A DNA stretch of 64,000 nt from Epichloe hybrida (GCA_019022495.1 JAFEKR010000009.1:1922001-1986000), one strand, 5' to 3'. Positions 23,130 to 34,436 are shown, counted from the stretch's first letter. A program made the numbers and translations. Notes: generated by a model not told the origin, from the letters alone.

Positions 23130-23963
23130 CCCTTCCACACCGTCCCGTCCCGTGGTCATGAACTCGTGAAGGTTGTGATGGGGTTGTGTGTAGCCTCGGT
23201 CTGGCAGTGACGAGTCAGAACTTGAGAGGCCCCTCAAGCACCTCACCATACAGGCGCACTTCAGCCATCCCCGGAAAGCGGAGACAATGAAACCGAATGG
23301 GTGAGGCCCGCCAGAATACGCTATTGCAGCTTTAAGGTCTGTTGTTCGAATGAGCATAACGCGGCCACCGGCTCCGACTCCCTCGAGATTGACAAATGTA
23401 AATACAGTAATTGTTCCCTTCAAAATACTGGCCGGCCCAGGTTGTCCCCGGTCTGTTGTCGCTTAAGCACCTAAGGTGCCTGCGTCATATATCATGGTGA
23501 AATTGGCAGCCTGGTCATCGAATATAGTGACGCGTGTGGCCCCAGTAGCGAAGTGATGATTGCCCGTGCTGCAATCAAATCTACAATGGATAGTCAACTA
23601 TTACAACCGCAAGTCGCAGTTGTAGATGGAGAACTTGGACACTTACAGGCTTTGCGATCTTATCGCTCGAAGCGATCCAGTGTTGTAACTAACCCCATTT
23701 CGATTCAATATTTCCTTTGATCGTCTCTGAATAAATTGCCGGACTCGGTCGTTATCACGACTGTTGAACGGGTGGTATGCATTTGTGATGTTTTGCAAGT
23801 CTTGCCACGCCTCGGTCAAATTTAGAGCGCGGGAAACATGCTCGGGAGCCGGCGGGATGGTTTCATGTTTGGATATGAAGAGCGTGATGATTGAGACATA
23901 TATAAACGCAGTCCAGAACGCAACTGGGCCTCGCCGAAAACCGACTAGATCATGAGGCCCCAT
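23130..23963 (-). pseudogene. PFF1: Vacuolar membrane M28-type metalloprotease, catalytic part deleted
   Basis: The N-terminus (start 23963) has the features of fungal vacuolar membrane proteases: FRRGPVAFWTAFIYVSIITL (first membrane helix), HETIPPAPEH, LNLTEAWQDLQNIT and NAYHPFNSRDNDRVRQFIQ. An intron (23569-23646) joins it to TGNHHFATGATRVTIFDDQ. After a stop and frame changes the text goes from [15 protein letters not shown] straight to [20 protein letters not shown] and HPFGFIVSA. The stretch that carries the zinc ligands in this family lies between those two blocks and is absent, as is the multi-helix C-terminal half. It is a truncated, non-functional copy; the active gene must be elsewhere if the species has one. 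Confidence 0.82.
23569..23646 (-). other. Intron of the M28 protease pseudogene
   Basis: This is a 78-bp intron with donor GTAAGT and acceptor GCAG. Joining ...AIRSQS to TGNHHFATGATRV keeps frame and family-like sequence, so the splice sites survive although the gene does not. Confidence 0.65.
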
Positions 23964-24443
23964 GGCTGTGACATAATGGAGAGCTATGGGGCCGCCATAT
24001 GGAAAATAACAGCAGAGTTAGAAGACTTAAACTGTCATTGACTGGAAAGGTAAACACCTCAGTCAGCTTTACGCCTCCTTGGTGCATGCGAATCTCACAG
24101 AGGCTCCGCCAGAAGACACCAGATGGATTTGAGTGAGTCGAGCTGAAGGTATCTCGCAGTCGCAATGGAGCGGGCGGAGAAGGTTTCACACAATAAGGCG
24201 GTGCGTCGCGACTCCCCGACCCGACACCGCCAGCAAAACAACATTAACTAGTTCAAAGTTAGTTTGACCTTGTACAGAGTGAACTGGTAATATATATAAT
24301 ACTCCGTATGGCACTCTGTGCTTTCGTTCACTTTCGCGCCAGACATGCACCATATGAATTCCCATATTCCGTATCCCAACCACGTCTGTGACTGCTGGGA
24401 GAATTTGTTTCCAGCTGAGAAATCTGGTTCATCATCATCATCA
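23964..24443. other. Intergenic, no gene seen
   Basis: These are 480 bp of normal composition between the protease pseudogene start and the UstYa stop codon. They would hold the protease promoter and UstYa 3' UTR. A tatatataatactccgtatg stretch is at about 24290-24310. The short frames here show no domain. Confidence 0.5.
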
Positions 24444-25683
24444 CTAATCAATCCCCGTTACTTTGCCAGATCCCGCCTTGGCCAAGGAGTCTTTGAAACC
24501 TTCACTAGGCTTGCCGTCAATGAAAAGGGGACCTATTTCAGATGCAAGTTAGTAAGGGTCGCCAAACTGTATCGAAAGGAGGAAGCGATGTACCTACCGA
24601 ACGCAGGATGAACAAGCATGCCGTCCGCAAACACGTCCACAGAATTGGGAACGACCCATTCCATTAACCTGTCCCAATTCACGCACTCGTGAGGACTGCT
24701 AAGGTTACCTATTGGGCGAGCTCCTTTGTCGTCCCATTTCATGGTGAGAACCGTCGTGTCTCCCTGACACATGATGGCATCCATGAGCATGTGCATACAG
24801 TGATCTACGAATCCCCCTGTTAGCTTAAAGAGGCATATGGGAACGGAGAGCGCTCGCAAATTGCTGAACTGTGCAGAGTACTCCAGTACTAACATACCAG
24901 TGTGCTCTCGATGCATGGCTAGCTCAGAGCCCTCCAGCTTATCTAGGTGGTAGTAGGTAGGGTTCAAGGCATGGTATATGTTTTTCTGGTCAAAAGTTAA
25001 TTGCTTCTGAGTGACCTGCGGCGAGGTGCATTTGGAAAGAGGCCCTTGGACGTACAAGGCAATGAAGATGATGAAACACCATAAGCGATCCAAAATAGGT
25101 TCCGCCTGGAAGTTTGATGCCTTCTTCCTCCCGACCTAGTTCGTACATGAGCTCTGACGAGATTCCAATGTTCTGATCTAGACACTATGCTTGAGTACCT
25201 TACTTCCCCTTCGGCTCATCGCGTATCGAAGCAGATTCAGACATACGTTCAAACATCTTGTGCCAATTTTGGTCGACTTGCTCACTAGGCTCACCAAAGT
25301 ATTTCACATCCCCAGGATACTCCCACTGATTCATCACATAAGGGTCATATGTGATGTAGTCATTTGCAGGAGCTCAAGAGATTGCACAAGTCACGTCAGC
25401 ACTTCCGAACACATTGCTTCGCTAACAGCAAAAACTTACATTTGAGAAACCGCGTGCCGTGTCTGCGGCTCTGTTGCATCATGTTCCATGTCACGGATGC
25501 AACAATTGTTGTGTACGCTGTGAGTGCTAACACCGCAACTATCGCAATCACCGGCTGAACGCAACTGTTTCGCCGGTGGCGTGCTGAGTTATTCTTGCAG
25601 GTTAAATAGTCACCTTCCACCTCAGAACTTGACATGGTATCGTCATGGCTGACGATGGGCAGATAATCAGATGATTCCTTCAT
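24444..25683 (-). CDS. UstYa-family (DUF3328) peptide-modifying oxidase, six exons, intact
   Basis: The exons are 25683-25440, 25372-25247, 25177-25056, 24985-24898, 24804-24598 and 24532-24444. Spliced they give one open frame of 291 residues with no stop. A membrane helix lies at about residues 44-66 (PVIAIVAVLALTAYTT...), then SPANDYITYD at 82-91, and the two HxxHC motifs that define the family: HHLHC at 159-163 and HTDHC at 192-196. DTTVLTMKWD and HECVNWDRL follow. Family members (ustiloxin and cyclochlorotine clusters) carry out oxidative cyclisation, hydroxylation or chlorination of peptides. Next to an NRPS remnant it is best read as the tailoring enzyme of that cluster. A start at 25710 (MVQVAKQSN) is also possible. 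It is the only gene in the window that looks functional. Confidence 0.9.
24533..25439 (-). other. Five introns of the UstYa-family gene
   Basis: The introns are 25373-25439 (GTAAGT..GAG), 25178-25246 (GTATGT..TAG), 24986-25055 (GTACGT..CAG), 24805-24897 (GTATGT..TAG) and 24533-24597 (GTAGGT..TAG), of 67, 69, 70, 93 and 65 bp. Each was chosen because it restores family motifs in frame: the second gives MFE|HQNIGIS, the fourth gives REHT|DHCMHM, the fifth gives HPAFG|PLFIDGK. An alternative acceptor for intron 4 at 24817 would insert four residues into the second HxxHC. Confidence 0.85.
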
Positions 25684-25752
25684 GTTGCTTTGCTTTGCTA
25701 CTTGAACCAAGACGGGTTTGCAAAAGAGTAAGGGTGCGACGTTGACTGTATT

Positions 25753-25765
25753 CTACTCCGAGTAG
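25753..25765. promoter_or_regulatory. Near-palindrome upstream of the UstYa gene
   Basis: ctactc-c-gagtag lies about 70 bp upstream of the first ATG (25683). A 6-bp inverted repeat with a single central base could be an activator site or chance; no factor is identified. Confidence 0.25.
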
Positions 25766-26107
25766 GCAACAACTAACGGAAGGAATCAATTTTTCACAAA
25801 CATACTTTGCGGAGGGGAAGGTCAGGGGCTGGGATATGACGAAGTTTCGGTTACGTAGGCGTTATGATTGCAACGTAAATGGTGTTGTTCCTTTTTATTC
25901 CTTTTGAGTTTCTATCATGCGGTGATACGACATTCCTATGCCTATCTACATGTTGACCAATAATGCGAGCAAAAGCTCCTAAGACACGGCTAGCTAAATT
26001 CGCCGCATTAGGATTGCTACAGATCGGTGTGTCTTAGGTCATTAAACGCGCATATCACGTTAGTCCTAATTCGGAAAAAAAGTCCCTATACCTAATCCTA
26101 GTGTAGT
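25766..26107. other. Promoter-side DNA of the UstYa gene, nothing specific seen
   Basis: This is a transition from normal composition to a milder AT-rich, CpA-poor sequence. I see no gene, repeat unit or convincing regulatory site. Confidence 0.4.
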
Positions 26108-26221
26108 GTCAGGTGCGCGCGCACGCTAATAATTAATTGTAAGATGTAATGCAAGTGACAGCTAGCATTGGTGGATCTTTTAGTCTAGTGGCTTAACCTA
26201 GCACACCTTCTAGGTTCTGAC
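26108..26221 (+). repeat. Short dispersed repeat, copy a (SINE or micro-MITE)
   Basis: This 114-bp unit begins gtcaggtgcgcgcg and ends aggttctgac. It contains tagtctagtgg (26181-26191), which fits the tRNA A-box consensus TRGYNNARNNG, and 32 bp later ggttctgac, which resembles the start of a B box. Five copies lie within 1.8 kb. The short gtcag/ctgac ends would also fit a very small MITE. Confidence 0.6.
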
Positions 26222-26324
26222 ATGTAGCTTATATTCATGGATTTTTATTATTATACTAGCATTATATTATGTAGTGAACTCTCTATTATATACGCCTCAA
26301 ATAACTATGACTAGCTTTAATGTA

Positions 26325-26427
26325 AGAACCCAGAAGGTGTGCTAGAATTCCCCAATAGACCAAAAGATCTGTCAATACTAGCCGTTGCTAACATTGCACC
26401 TTACAATCAATAATAAGACCTGTCACC
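26325..26427 (-). repeat. Short dispersed repeat, copy b
   Basis: This inverted copy of the repeat at 26108 runs from gaacccagaaggtgtgcta to aagacctgtcac. The A-box-like segment is degraded (ccaatagacc). Confidence 0.6.
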
Positions 26428-26481
26428 TAGGGCTCACTTCGTTAGCCTAGTCCATAGTGCCTCCTATTTAACTACTATATT

Positions 26482-26629
26482 GTAATAATCTAGGCTTTGC
26501 CTAGACCTAGTAATATAGGTGTTAATTATATAAGTAAACAATAACTTATATAATAGCGCAATAGGATTAGGCACATCACTTACACGGTGGCGTAGACACC
26601 CGCAATTAGCCTTGTGGGCTAGACCGCGT
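26482..26629 (+). repeat. About 150-bp repeat, copy 1
   Basis: The sequence from gtaataatctaggctttgcc to cttgtgggctagaccg is repeated at 27423-27595. Copy c of the short repeat abuts it on the right, so the two repeats may have been inserted or copied together. Confidence 0.6.
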
Positions 26630-26745
26630 CAGAACCCAGAAGGTGTGCTAAGTAAGCCATTAGACCAAAAGATCCACCAATGCTAGTTGTTGCTTGCATT
26701 ACACCTTACAATTAATTATTAGGCCCGCCCGCATACGCGCGCACC
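26628..26745 (-). repeat. Short dispersed repeat, copy c
   Basis: This inverted copy begins gtcagaacccagaagg and ends cgcgcgcacc. It keeps GC-rich ends (cgcccgcatacgcgcg) that are not RIP-altered. Confidence 0.6.
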
Positions 26746-27115
26746 TAATAATTATCCCTTCCCTCATAAAGCTCGCCCCCAAGCTAAAGGCCCCACAGGC
26801 CCCGCTAGCAGACGCAACCCTAGCTTAGATTAGGTCTAGATTCTATAGCCTCTGAGATAATTAACCAATTATAAACCCCCAAAGGCTAGTACGCACAGCA
26901 GCTAGGCCCATACATTACCTAGTGCACGTGGCCTATGGCGTAACTATACCTGCCCTATAAGCCTAATATAAGCTACCTAGCCTAGTAATTTAAACCTAAG
27001 CCAGCAATTAATTCACTCATAGGAATTAAACCTAGACTTAGATTTAGCTTACCTATAGGGATTTAAACCTAGGACTAGTATAACCAGAAGAGCCATAATA
27101 GCTAGTATTAATACT

Positions 27116-27234
27116 AGAACCTAGAAGGTGTGCTAGGTAAGTCATTAGACTAAAAGATTCACTAAAGCTAGCTGTCACTTGCATTGCACCTTACGATTGA
27201 TTATTAGGCCCGCCCGCGTACGCGCGCACCTGAC
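27116..27234 (-). repeat. Short dispersed repeat, copy d
   Basis: This inverted copy runs from agaacctagaaggtgtgcta to gcgcacctgac. With copies a and c it defines the unit ends as gtcag(a/g) on both sides. Confidence 0.6.
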
Positions 27235-27422
27235 AGACCGTAACATTTATATAAGTTACCTAAAGGTCATAGGTTCAAACTAGCTGCGTGCAAAGGGTTA
27301 GTTATAATTGGGTTCTTCCTAGGCTTATAGGGACAATAGAAGAGAGGGCCCCTAGGGGATGCGTAGTATTACTAGCTAACAAGGGGTCAATAGGAAAAAA
27401 GTCACCTAGGGAAAAAGCCTAT

Positions 27423-27595
27423 GTGATAATCTAGGCTTTGCCTAGACCTAGTAATATAGGTGTTAATTATACAAGTAAATAGTAACTTATATAATACATA
27501 TTCTTTTGTTATTATTTGCTGTAGTGTAATAGAATAAGGCACATTACCTGTACGGTGGCGCGGACTCCCGCGATTAGCCTTATAGGCTAGACCAT
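27423..27595 (+). repeat. About 150-bp repeat, copy 2
   Basis: This second copy of the repeat at 26482 carries an extra AT-rich stretch in its middle and ends at cttataggctagacc. No coding potential. Confidence 0.6.
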
Positions 27596-27772
27596 AACAT
27601 ATATATCCCTGATCTACTTACTAGGTATTAATAGCATTAATTGTATCTTCTATAGTTAAATAAAATAGCTATATCTTAGGGAATAATCTAATAAAGGGTA
27701 TTTATAAGAGCCTTATTATATTGTATTACATTACTATAAGGCGCTATGTACAGGCTAACAAAGTGAGCCACA

Positions 27773-27877
27773 GTTGACAGGCCTTATAATTAAATGTAAG
27801 GTGTAATGTTAGCAGCAGCTAGCATTAACAAATCTTTTAGTCTATTAGGGAATTCTAGCACACCTTCTAGGTTCTTA
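27773..27877 (+). repeat. Short dispersed repeat, copy e
   Basis: This is a direct copy, RIP-altered: the A-box-like segment reads tagtctattagg and the end aggttctta. Confidence 0.55.
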
Positions 27878-27885
27878 TAGTTACA

Positions 27886-28015
27886 TTATTGCATTATATT
27901 ATGTTATTATATTACATTACATTATTACGTTATCTTCTGTTATCATGTCATATTATGTTATTATATTACATTACGTTAGTACATTGCGTTACGTTATTAC
28001 ATTATGTTATATGAA
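27886..28015 (+). repeat. Imperfect attacattatgtt-type microsatellite
   Basis: Short units attac, attatgtt and acgtt are repeated irregularly over about 130 bp, between the short-repeat cluster and the AT-rich block on the right. Confidence 0.6.
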
Positions 28016-28997
28016 ATATACGTAATATAATATTACGAATTTATAGGCTTTATCCGTAAGAATCTAGAGATTTTAAGAGCGTTGCTATTCGAAGCTGTGT
28101 TTTCTTACTACTCGGCGCTATACCTACAATATAATACGGCTATATCCTATATCCTACGCCTTATGACTAAATTTATATAATACTCCCTATTAAAAAAAAT
28201 AGTTAGGCCTATTACCCTTACTTACTATACCTTTAGGTAGCTATATTAGTAGTTACTTACTAATTCTCTAAGTATACTTAACCTCCTTTCTTTAATATTA
28301 CTACTTTTATTAGTTATATTACTATATTTATTAATATTACTACTAAAGTAGTAAATTCTATTATAAAAATATTTAATCTTATATAGTATATTTAATTTTA
28401 TAATAATTCTATTATACTATATAGTATAAACTATAATATACTTATTAAAAGTAACCTAATAACTATAATCCTATTACTACCCCCCTTACTATAATTTAAT
28501 ACCTTTAATAAACTTTATAATTTCTTATAATAATAAGGCTACTCTTATAGCTATACCTTTACTAAGAAGTCTAGTAGTAATTATTAACTAATTTATAAAG
28601 AGCTCGCTATAGTAAATATTCTAATTTATTATAACTATAATAAGTAAAGACTTTCTAAATCTTAAGGTATTTATATAACTAGTACCTAGCTTTATAATTA
28701 CCTACTTAAGCTCTAGGTAAAATATAGTATAAGAACATATAATACTTAGCTATACGCTATTTAAGTTACTTATTATAATTACCCTTAATATATTAGCCCT
28801 AATAGTTATACTCTTTATTAGTAATATATAGTAGCTTATAAGGTATTACTTTAAGAGATTATATAACTATAAGGCATTCCTACCTATAAGGCCTATTAAT
28901 TACTTTAAATTAAATTCCCTAACTTAGTAGCTATAATTAAAGATATTTATAATAACTATTAATAAATCTAAATTAAGGCTTTTAATAGGCTTATAGG
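28016..28997. other. AT-rich RIP-degraded DNA, unidentified
   Basis: The sequence is TpA-rich with no open frame on either strand. Translations of the reverse strand look like a decayed coding region but I cannot assign it to a family. Confidence 0.4.
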
Positions 28998-29727
28998 CAG
29001 AGTATTGTTTGTAGTGTAGTTAGTGTAGTTTTTAGGAAAAATTTGTATTTATAGTGTAGTTTTTTTTTTCTTGTAGTTAATATATTATAGTTTTTTTTTT
29101 ATAGTTAAGGTAGTGTAGTTTTTTTTTTTATAGTGTAGTATATTATAGTTTTTTTTTTTGCTTATAGTGTAGTGTAGTTAGTGTAGTTACTAACTACACT
29201 AACTATAAAAACTATAAATATAGTATTAGTAAAAAAAAAGTGGGCCTTTTTATTATATAATATTATTATAAGGATTAAAAGAAAGCTAGTTATATAGAAG
29301 CTTTTATTATTACCTATTTTACTTAATTAGTTATAGAATTTATAATATTTACCTTTTTTTAAGAATTTTACTATAACTAGGGTTATTTATAATATTATAC
29401 CTTTTTAATAATACTATTATACTTATTACTTTATTTTACTAATATAACTTTAAGAAAAACCTTTTACCTATTTTATTTACTATTATTATTAATTATTTTA
29501 TATTATTATTATTAATTTAATTAAAAAATACCCTAAACTAATATAATTAAATTAAATTAGAAATCTAAATAAATATATAAAAGTTAATAGAATATATACT
29601 TAGTACTTTAATATTATTATTAATATAATAAGAACTTAAAAAAAGCTTAAACTATTTATTTACTATTTAAACTAATTAAATATTACTTTAAGCTTTATAA
29701 TTTTAAAGCTTTAAGAAGTTATATATA

Positions 29728-29815
29728 TATATTCTTTACGCTAGCTAGCTAACTATGTAGCTGTTCCTAGTACTCCATCCGCTTAGTCAAGAGGGAAAAC
29801 CCTTTGCTAGGAAGA
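29728..29815 (-). mobile_element. 88-bp truncated retroposon insert in E1, 15-bp TSD
   Basis: This is an inverted copy of the 3' block seen at 440-537 and 2608. It is flanked by perfect direct repeats aagaagttatatata at 29713-29727 and 29816-29830. The uninterrupted site is seen in the relative E4 near 37853. Confidence 0.75.
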
Positions 29816-30031
29816 AAGAAGTTATATATAGTAACTTTATATATATTATTACTATAATATATAAAGAAAGAATATAATAAACTAATATTTATATTATATT
29901 AATAAATAACTAATAGTATTATTTCAATTACCTTATATAGCTTAATTAAGCTATAAAAAATAAGTTTAACTTATTTTTAAAAATAATACTAGGACTTAGT
30001 TTTATATAATATACTATACTTATTATAAAAG

Positions 30032-30090
30032 GTAGTTAAAGTACTAAGACTAGCTATATAATTAGCTATTTAGTAAAAAGAATATATATA
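30032..30090 (+). mobile_element. 59-bp retroposon insert in E1, 13-bp TSD
   Basis: The insert (gtagttaaagtactaagac...aagaatatatata) is flanked by perfect cttattataaaag repeats at 30019-30031 and 30091-30103. The same insert at the same place occurs in E5 (54260-54320) but not in E4, so E1 and E5 share an ancestor that already carried it. Confidence 0.75.
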
Positions 30091-30908
30091 CTTATTATAA
30101 AAGCTTTAATAACCTTAATTACTATTATTACTATAATTACTATTATTTTACTTTTATTATTATTTTAAAAAAAACATAAAAGAGAAAACATTTTTATAAT
30201 ATTAATATTTTTAAAAACCTTAAAATACTAAGTTATTAAAAACTATAGCTTTTACTATAGTAATTTACTTATAATTACTAGTATTTATATTTAAGTTATT
30301 TATTTATTTTTTATTTTTTATTAAACTTTAACACTAATAATATTATAAGTAATCTTAGTAATCTTAGTATTATAAGCTATAATAAGATATAATAAGCTAC
30401 TTATATTAAGTTAACTAGTAGTTCTTTTTATAGTTTTTTTAAAATAAGTAATAATAATAATTTATAGAAATATAAAATAATTTATAGAAATAGTAAATAA
30501 TATAATAAGAAGGTTTTTCTTTAAGTTATATTAGGGAAATAAAGTATTAAGTTAAATAGTATTATGAAAAAAGTATAATATTATATATAACCTTACTTAG
30601 TTATAATAAAATTATAAAAATAATATAATATTATAAATTCTATAACTAATTTAATAAAATAAGTAATAATAAAAGCTTTTATATAACTAGCTTTCTTTTA
30701 ACCTTATAAATACTAATAACTAATAAAAAGTCTAATACTATATTTATAGTATTTGTAGTTAGTGTAGTTTAGGAAAAAAAATTTGTAGTGTAATATATTA
30801 TAGTTTTTTTTTTTGTAGTTAGTGTAATATAGTTTTTTTTTCCTTATAGTTAGTGTAGTTTGTAGTGTAGTTACTATACTACACTACACGTTTTAGTGCA
30901 ATACTCTG

Positions 30909-33356
30909 CCTATAATATAGCTAATTATATTATATATATCCCTTTAGTAAACTTATACTTTAGCTATAGCTCGACTAACTATTATCTAAGGGTCTAGAGA
31001 AAGCTATACTAGTAGTCTCTCTTTTCTTTATAGCTAAAGAAGCCTAAAAATATAATAAAAATTAAATTAAAGAAAAGTATATATAAGTAAATCCCTTTAT
31101 AAGAATCCATAGCTTTAATTAGCTATTATAGCCTTAGTTATTCTAATTAACCTAGTTACTACAATCTATACTTATATACCTATTATATTAATTCTTCTCT
31201 TTACCTAACCTTATAGGTCTCTTAACCTAGCCTTTTATATAAATTATTAATTCATTTAAATTAATTAAGGTTAAAAGGGCTAAATTTAGTAATACTTTTA
31301 TTATTATATTAGCTAGGTTATTACCACTATTAATTTACCTAACTTTATAGATCTCTTTTCTCTTATATAACTATTAGAGGGCTATAATATTAATTATAAG
31401 CCACTTCTCCTTTATTATACCTAGCTTTATAAGGCATTTATATAATAAAAAAGAGTCTATATAAAGGATTATTAGGATTTAAGGTATCTTTAATTAGTCT
31501 ATAATCTAATAAAGGGTTATAGATATTACGTACGCAATATTAGCGCCTTGAACTATGCTATATAGCTTAGAAGTAAGTGCGCTATAGGTCACACGCTTAC
31601 TCTTTATAAAGCTATATATAATAATATTCCCTCTTAAGGTAAAGGTATTATTCTCCTTTATTACCTTATTACTAATTATAATAATATATCTAATTTATAA
31701 ACTAAGGTCTTTATTATTAGTAAGAGACCTATGTATAAATATAAAAAGCTTTACCTCTTTAAGAGTTAAGGGGATATATTATAATCCTTATTACTAATAC
31801 TTAATTTGCCACTTAAGGCATTTATTAAGTTATAAGATATTATTAGTAAAGGGTTCTTAGTGTTATATAGTAATTAATAGGTTATAAGATACTTCTAGTT
31901 AATAGACTATTATAATATAACTCCCTTAGGCTCTTTACTTTACATAATCTTACTTTACTATTAGTAATTATAGGTTAATTTCCTTAATTTTCTAACTTTA
32001 GCCTTTTTAAGTTAAAGTTAGCAAATTATTAGCATTCTAGGTTAGAATATAGCTATTAAAGATAAGGTGATTTGTAGTTATTAGGTATTGTTTTTCTTTA
32101 GCTATAAACTTTACCTTCTAAAGCTCTCTTTTTTCTTTCTTAAAGAAGTTATTATTACTAAGGCTTAGCGTGTTATCTATTTATATTCCTATAATTCTAA
32201 AGAGATTCTTATTATTTAAGGCTATAATTAGCAAGTAGGGATTATATATTAAGGTTATTATCTTAAGGTTATCCCTATAGTAATAAAAGTATATTACTTA
32301 CTAGTGGGTTCTAGCCTTTATAATTCTATAGAGAGGTTTAATTACCTTTATTACTATGCCTTCTAGAAAGAGGTATACTATTTACTTTAGGATTCTTATA
32401 ATAATTAGCCTATTTAGAGTTATATATAATTAAATATAGGCTTATATAATATCTTATAGCTAAAGATAGATTTCTCTTAACCTTAATAACAGGGTAAGGG
32501 CTATAATAATCTATTAGCTTAATCACTATATTAATAGTAATTAGGTTAAGATAGCTTCCTTTCTCTTATTATTATGCCCTTATATAATAAGGCGTGATTT
32601 CTTATATGGTAATTTAGTCCCTTTACCTTTAATCTTTTAGACTATATAAGAATTAAAGATCCTATAGCCTTTATGCTTTACTAGATTAAATATTATAAAC
32701 TTAAATATATTATAAGCTTATAGGGTATTAATCTTAGCTTAGTTAGATTATTTAAAGGGGCCTCCTAGGGTTATAATCTTTCCTTCTTAGTAAAGTTAAA
32801 GGGTAAGCTTTTAGTTAGCCTTTTCTTTTACTATAAGGAATACTATATTTAGCACTTCTCTAGCTATAATCTCTTTAAATAATACCTTCTCTTAGTCTTT
32901 ATTAATAAATATAAGGAAATCTATAAGACTAATAGCTTTATTAGGACTATAAGCCTAAGCCTTAATTACCTTTACTTTTACTACCTTAAGGTAATTAGCT
33001 TTATAGCTTCCTATAGGGGTAGCTTTTATTACCTTAAGGTAAGCTATAAGTTCTTTAACTCTATAGCTTCCTATAGGATTACCTTTAGCTTTAATAGCCT
33101 CTATAGGCTTTTCTATACCCTTATTAATATAAAATTAAACTATAAGGTTTTTCCTTAGCCTTCCTTACTTTTTTTTTACTAATATCTCTTTTTTTTCTTT
33201 CTTTACCTTACTATTCTTTACTAGTAGCTTATCTCCCTTAGCCCCCTTATAAGAAAGGGCTATCTTATAAGAAAAAGCTATCTTATAAGGAGAGGCCTCT
33301 AGGCCTAGGTTATATTCCCTAATACCCTAAAGGCTTTACTTATTAGCCCTTATATA
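30909..33356 (-). mobile_element. copia-1, 3' part (reverse transcriptase and RNase H), RIP-degraded
   Basis: The minus-strand translation shows copia RT landmarks in order: RIFNSYIV-KIKGKGTKLPY with YKKSRLII, then the EGIVIKVIKPLYRI block, and RNase H with YERREIYKVR-INSGNNLANIITK near the end (about 31150-31250). Stops replace Gln/Trp/Arg codons throughout. It continues the frame of 38901-39100 after removal of the element at 33357-38900 and one copy of its 8-bp TSD. Confidence 0.78.
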
Positions 33357-34189
33357 CAGAGCTTTGCATGTAGTGTAGTAAATGTAGTATTTTGGCTTTC
33401 GTTGTAGTATGTAGTGTAGTAGATTTTAGTGTAGTGTAGTATGTAGTGTAGTGTAGTAAATACTACACTACACTACAAATACTATGAATGTAGTATTAGT
33501 AAAAAGAAAAATGGGGTATTATATAGTTTTATAATATTCCTTAGATTTTTCTTAATTAAGTTAATATTAGCTGTTTTTTTTATTATAATTTAGTTATTTA
33601 GTTATAAATTCTTAAAGTTTAAGATTATTAAGATTATTAAGCTAATTATAGGTATATAGAAGCTAAATAAGGTATATTTTTGTTTATAATTATAACCTAT
33701 TTTTTTCCCTTAATTATAGACATTACTTTATCTTAATATCTTTTTCTTTAGATTTACTATTTATTTTAGTATGCTTTTTTTTTACTTAAAATATAGGAAT
33801 TACCCTAAAGAAATTATTTTTATTATATATAAATAAGACTAAAACTCTAATAATATTATATATATATATATAACTATCTTATTAATAAGAGAATATTAAA
33901 ATTTAACTAATAAAGAAGTTCCTAGTAATATAGCTATTTTATTAGAGTTATAAATAATTATATTAACTTTAAGGGTTTTTTTAGTAAAAGGAATAGTAAA
34001 AGTACTAAGTAAAGTTACTTAAGAAGAAATTAAATATTTAATTATAGATTTAATAAATATATATAATGAATTTTCCTTAGTATTAAAGTTATTAAAAAAT
34101 AAGCTTTAAAAGTAACTTAAATAATATAGATTATCTTTAGTTTTCTTACTTAGTAATATAGTTTTTTCTAAAAACAGGTCTAAAAAAAG

Positions 34190-34428
34190 GTCTAAAAGTG
34201 GGGTTAAAAGTGGGTCCTTATAACTATTAGTAACTTCTTTATAGCTTTCTTGCTTAAATATATAATTTTTACTTTAAAAGAGAAATTTATATAAAAGTGG
34301 GTCTAAAAGTGGGTCCTTATAACTATAGGTAACTTCTTTATAGCTTTCTTACTTAAATACATAATTTTACTTAAAAAGAGAAATTCATATAAAAGCGGGT
34401 CCAAAAGTGGGTCTTATACCTATTAGCA
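34190..34428 (+). repeat. About 95-110-bp tandem repeats of E2, left part
   Basis: Units contain aaaagtgggtctaaaagtgg, then gtaacttctttatagctttc and an AT-rich tail. They continue at 36490-36840 after the E3 insertion. The gtgggtc motif is shared with the palindrome of the 410-bp MITEs. Confidence 0.7.
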
Positions 34429-34436
34429 GAGTATTG

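Larger units (their letters stand above)
28998..30908 (+). mobile_element. Long-TIR hAT-like element E1, non-autonomous
   Basis: The ends are CAGAGTATTG...CAATACTCTG, as in the 410-bp MITEs, with subterminal gtagtgtagt/gtagttagtg arrays and inverted arms of several hundred bp. There is no transposase. It carries two retroposon inserts (29728-29815 and 30032-30090). The flanks cttatagg and cctataat differ at three positions, so the TSD is decayed or this copy has recombined. Confidence 0.8.

Noticed and set aside
24186..24451. Short minus-strand frames between the protease and UstYa genes
   Set aside because: They overlap the UstYa 3' end and intergenic DNA, with no motif, splice support or conservation argument.
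26108..26221. Functional tRNA gene
   Set aside because: The A box fits but the B box is incomplete, no cloverleaf with acceptor stem could be drawn, and five diverged copies exist.
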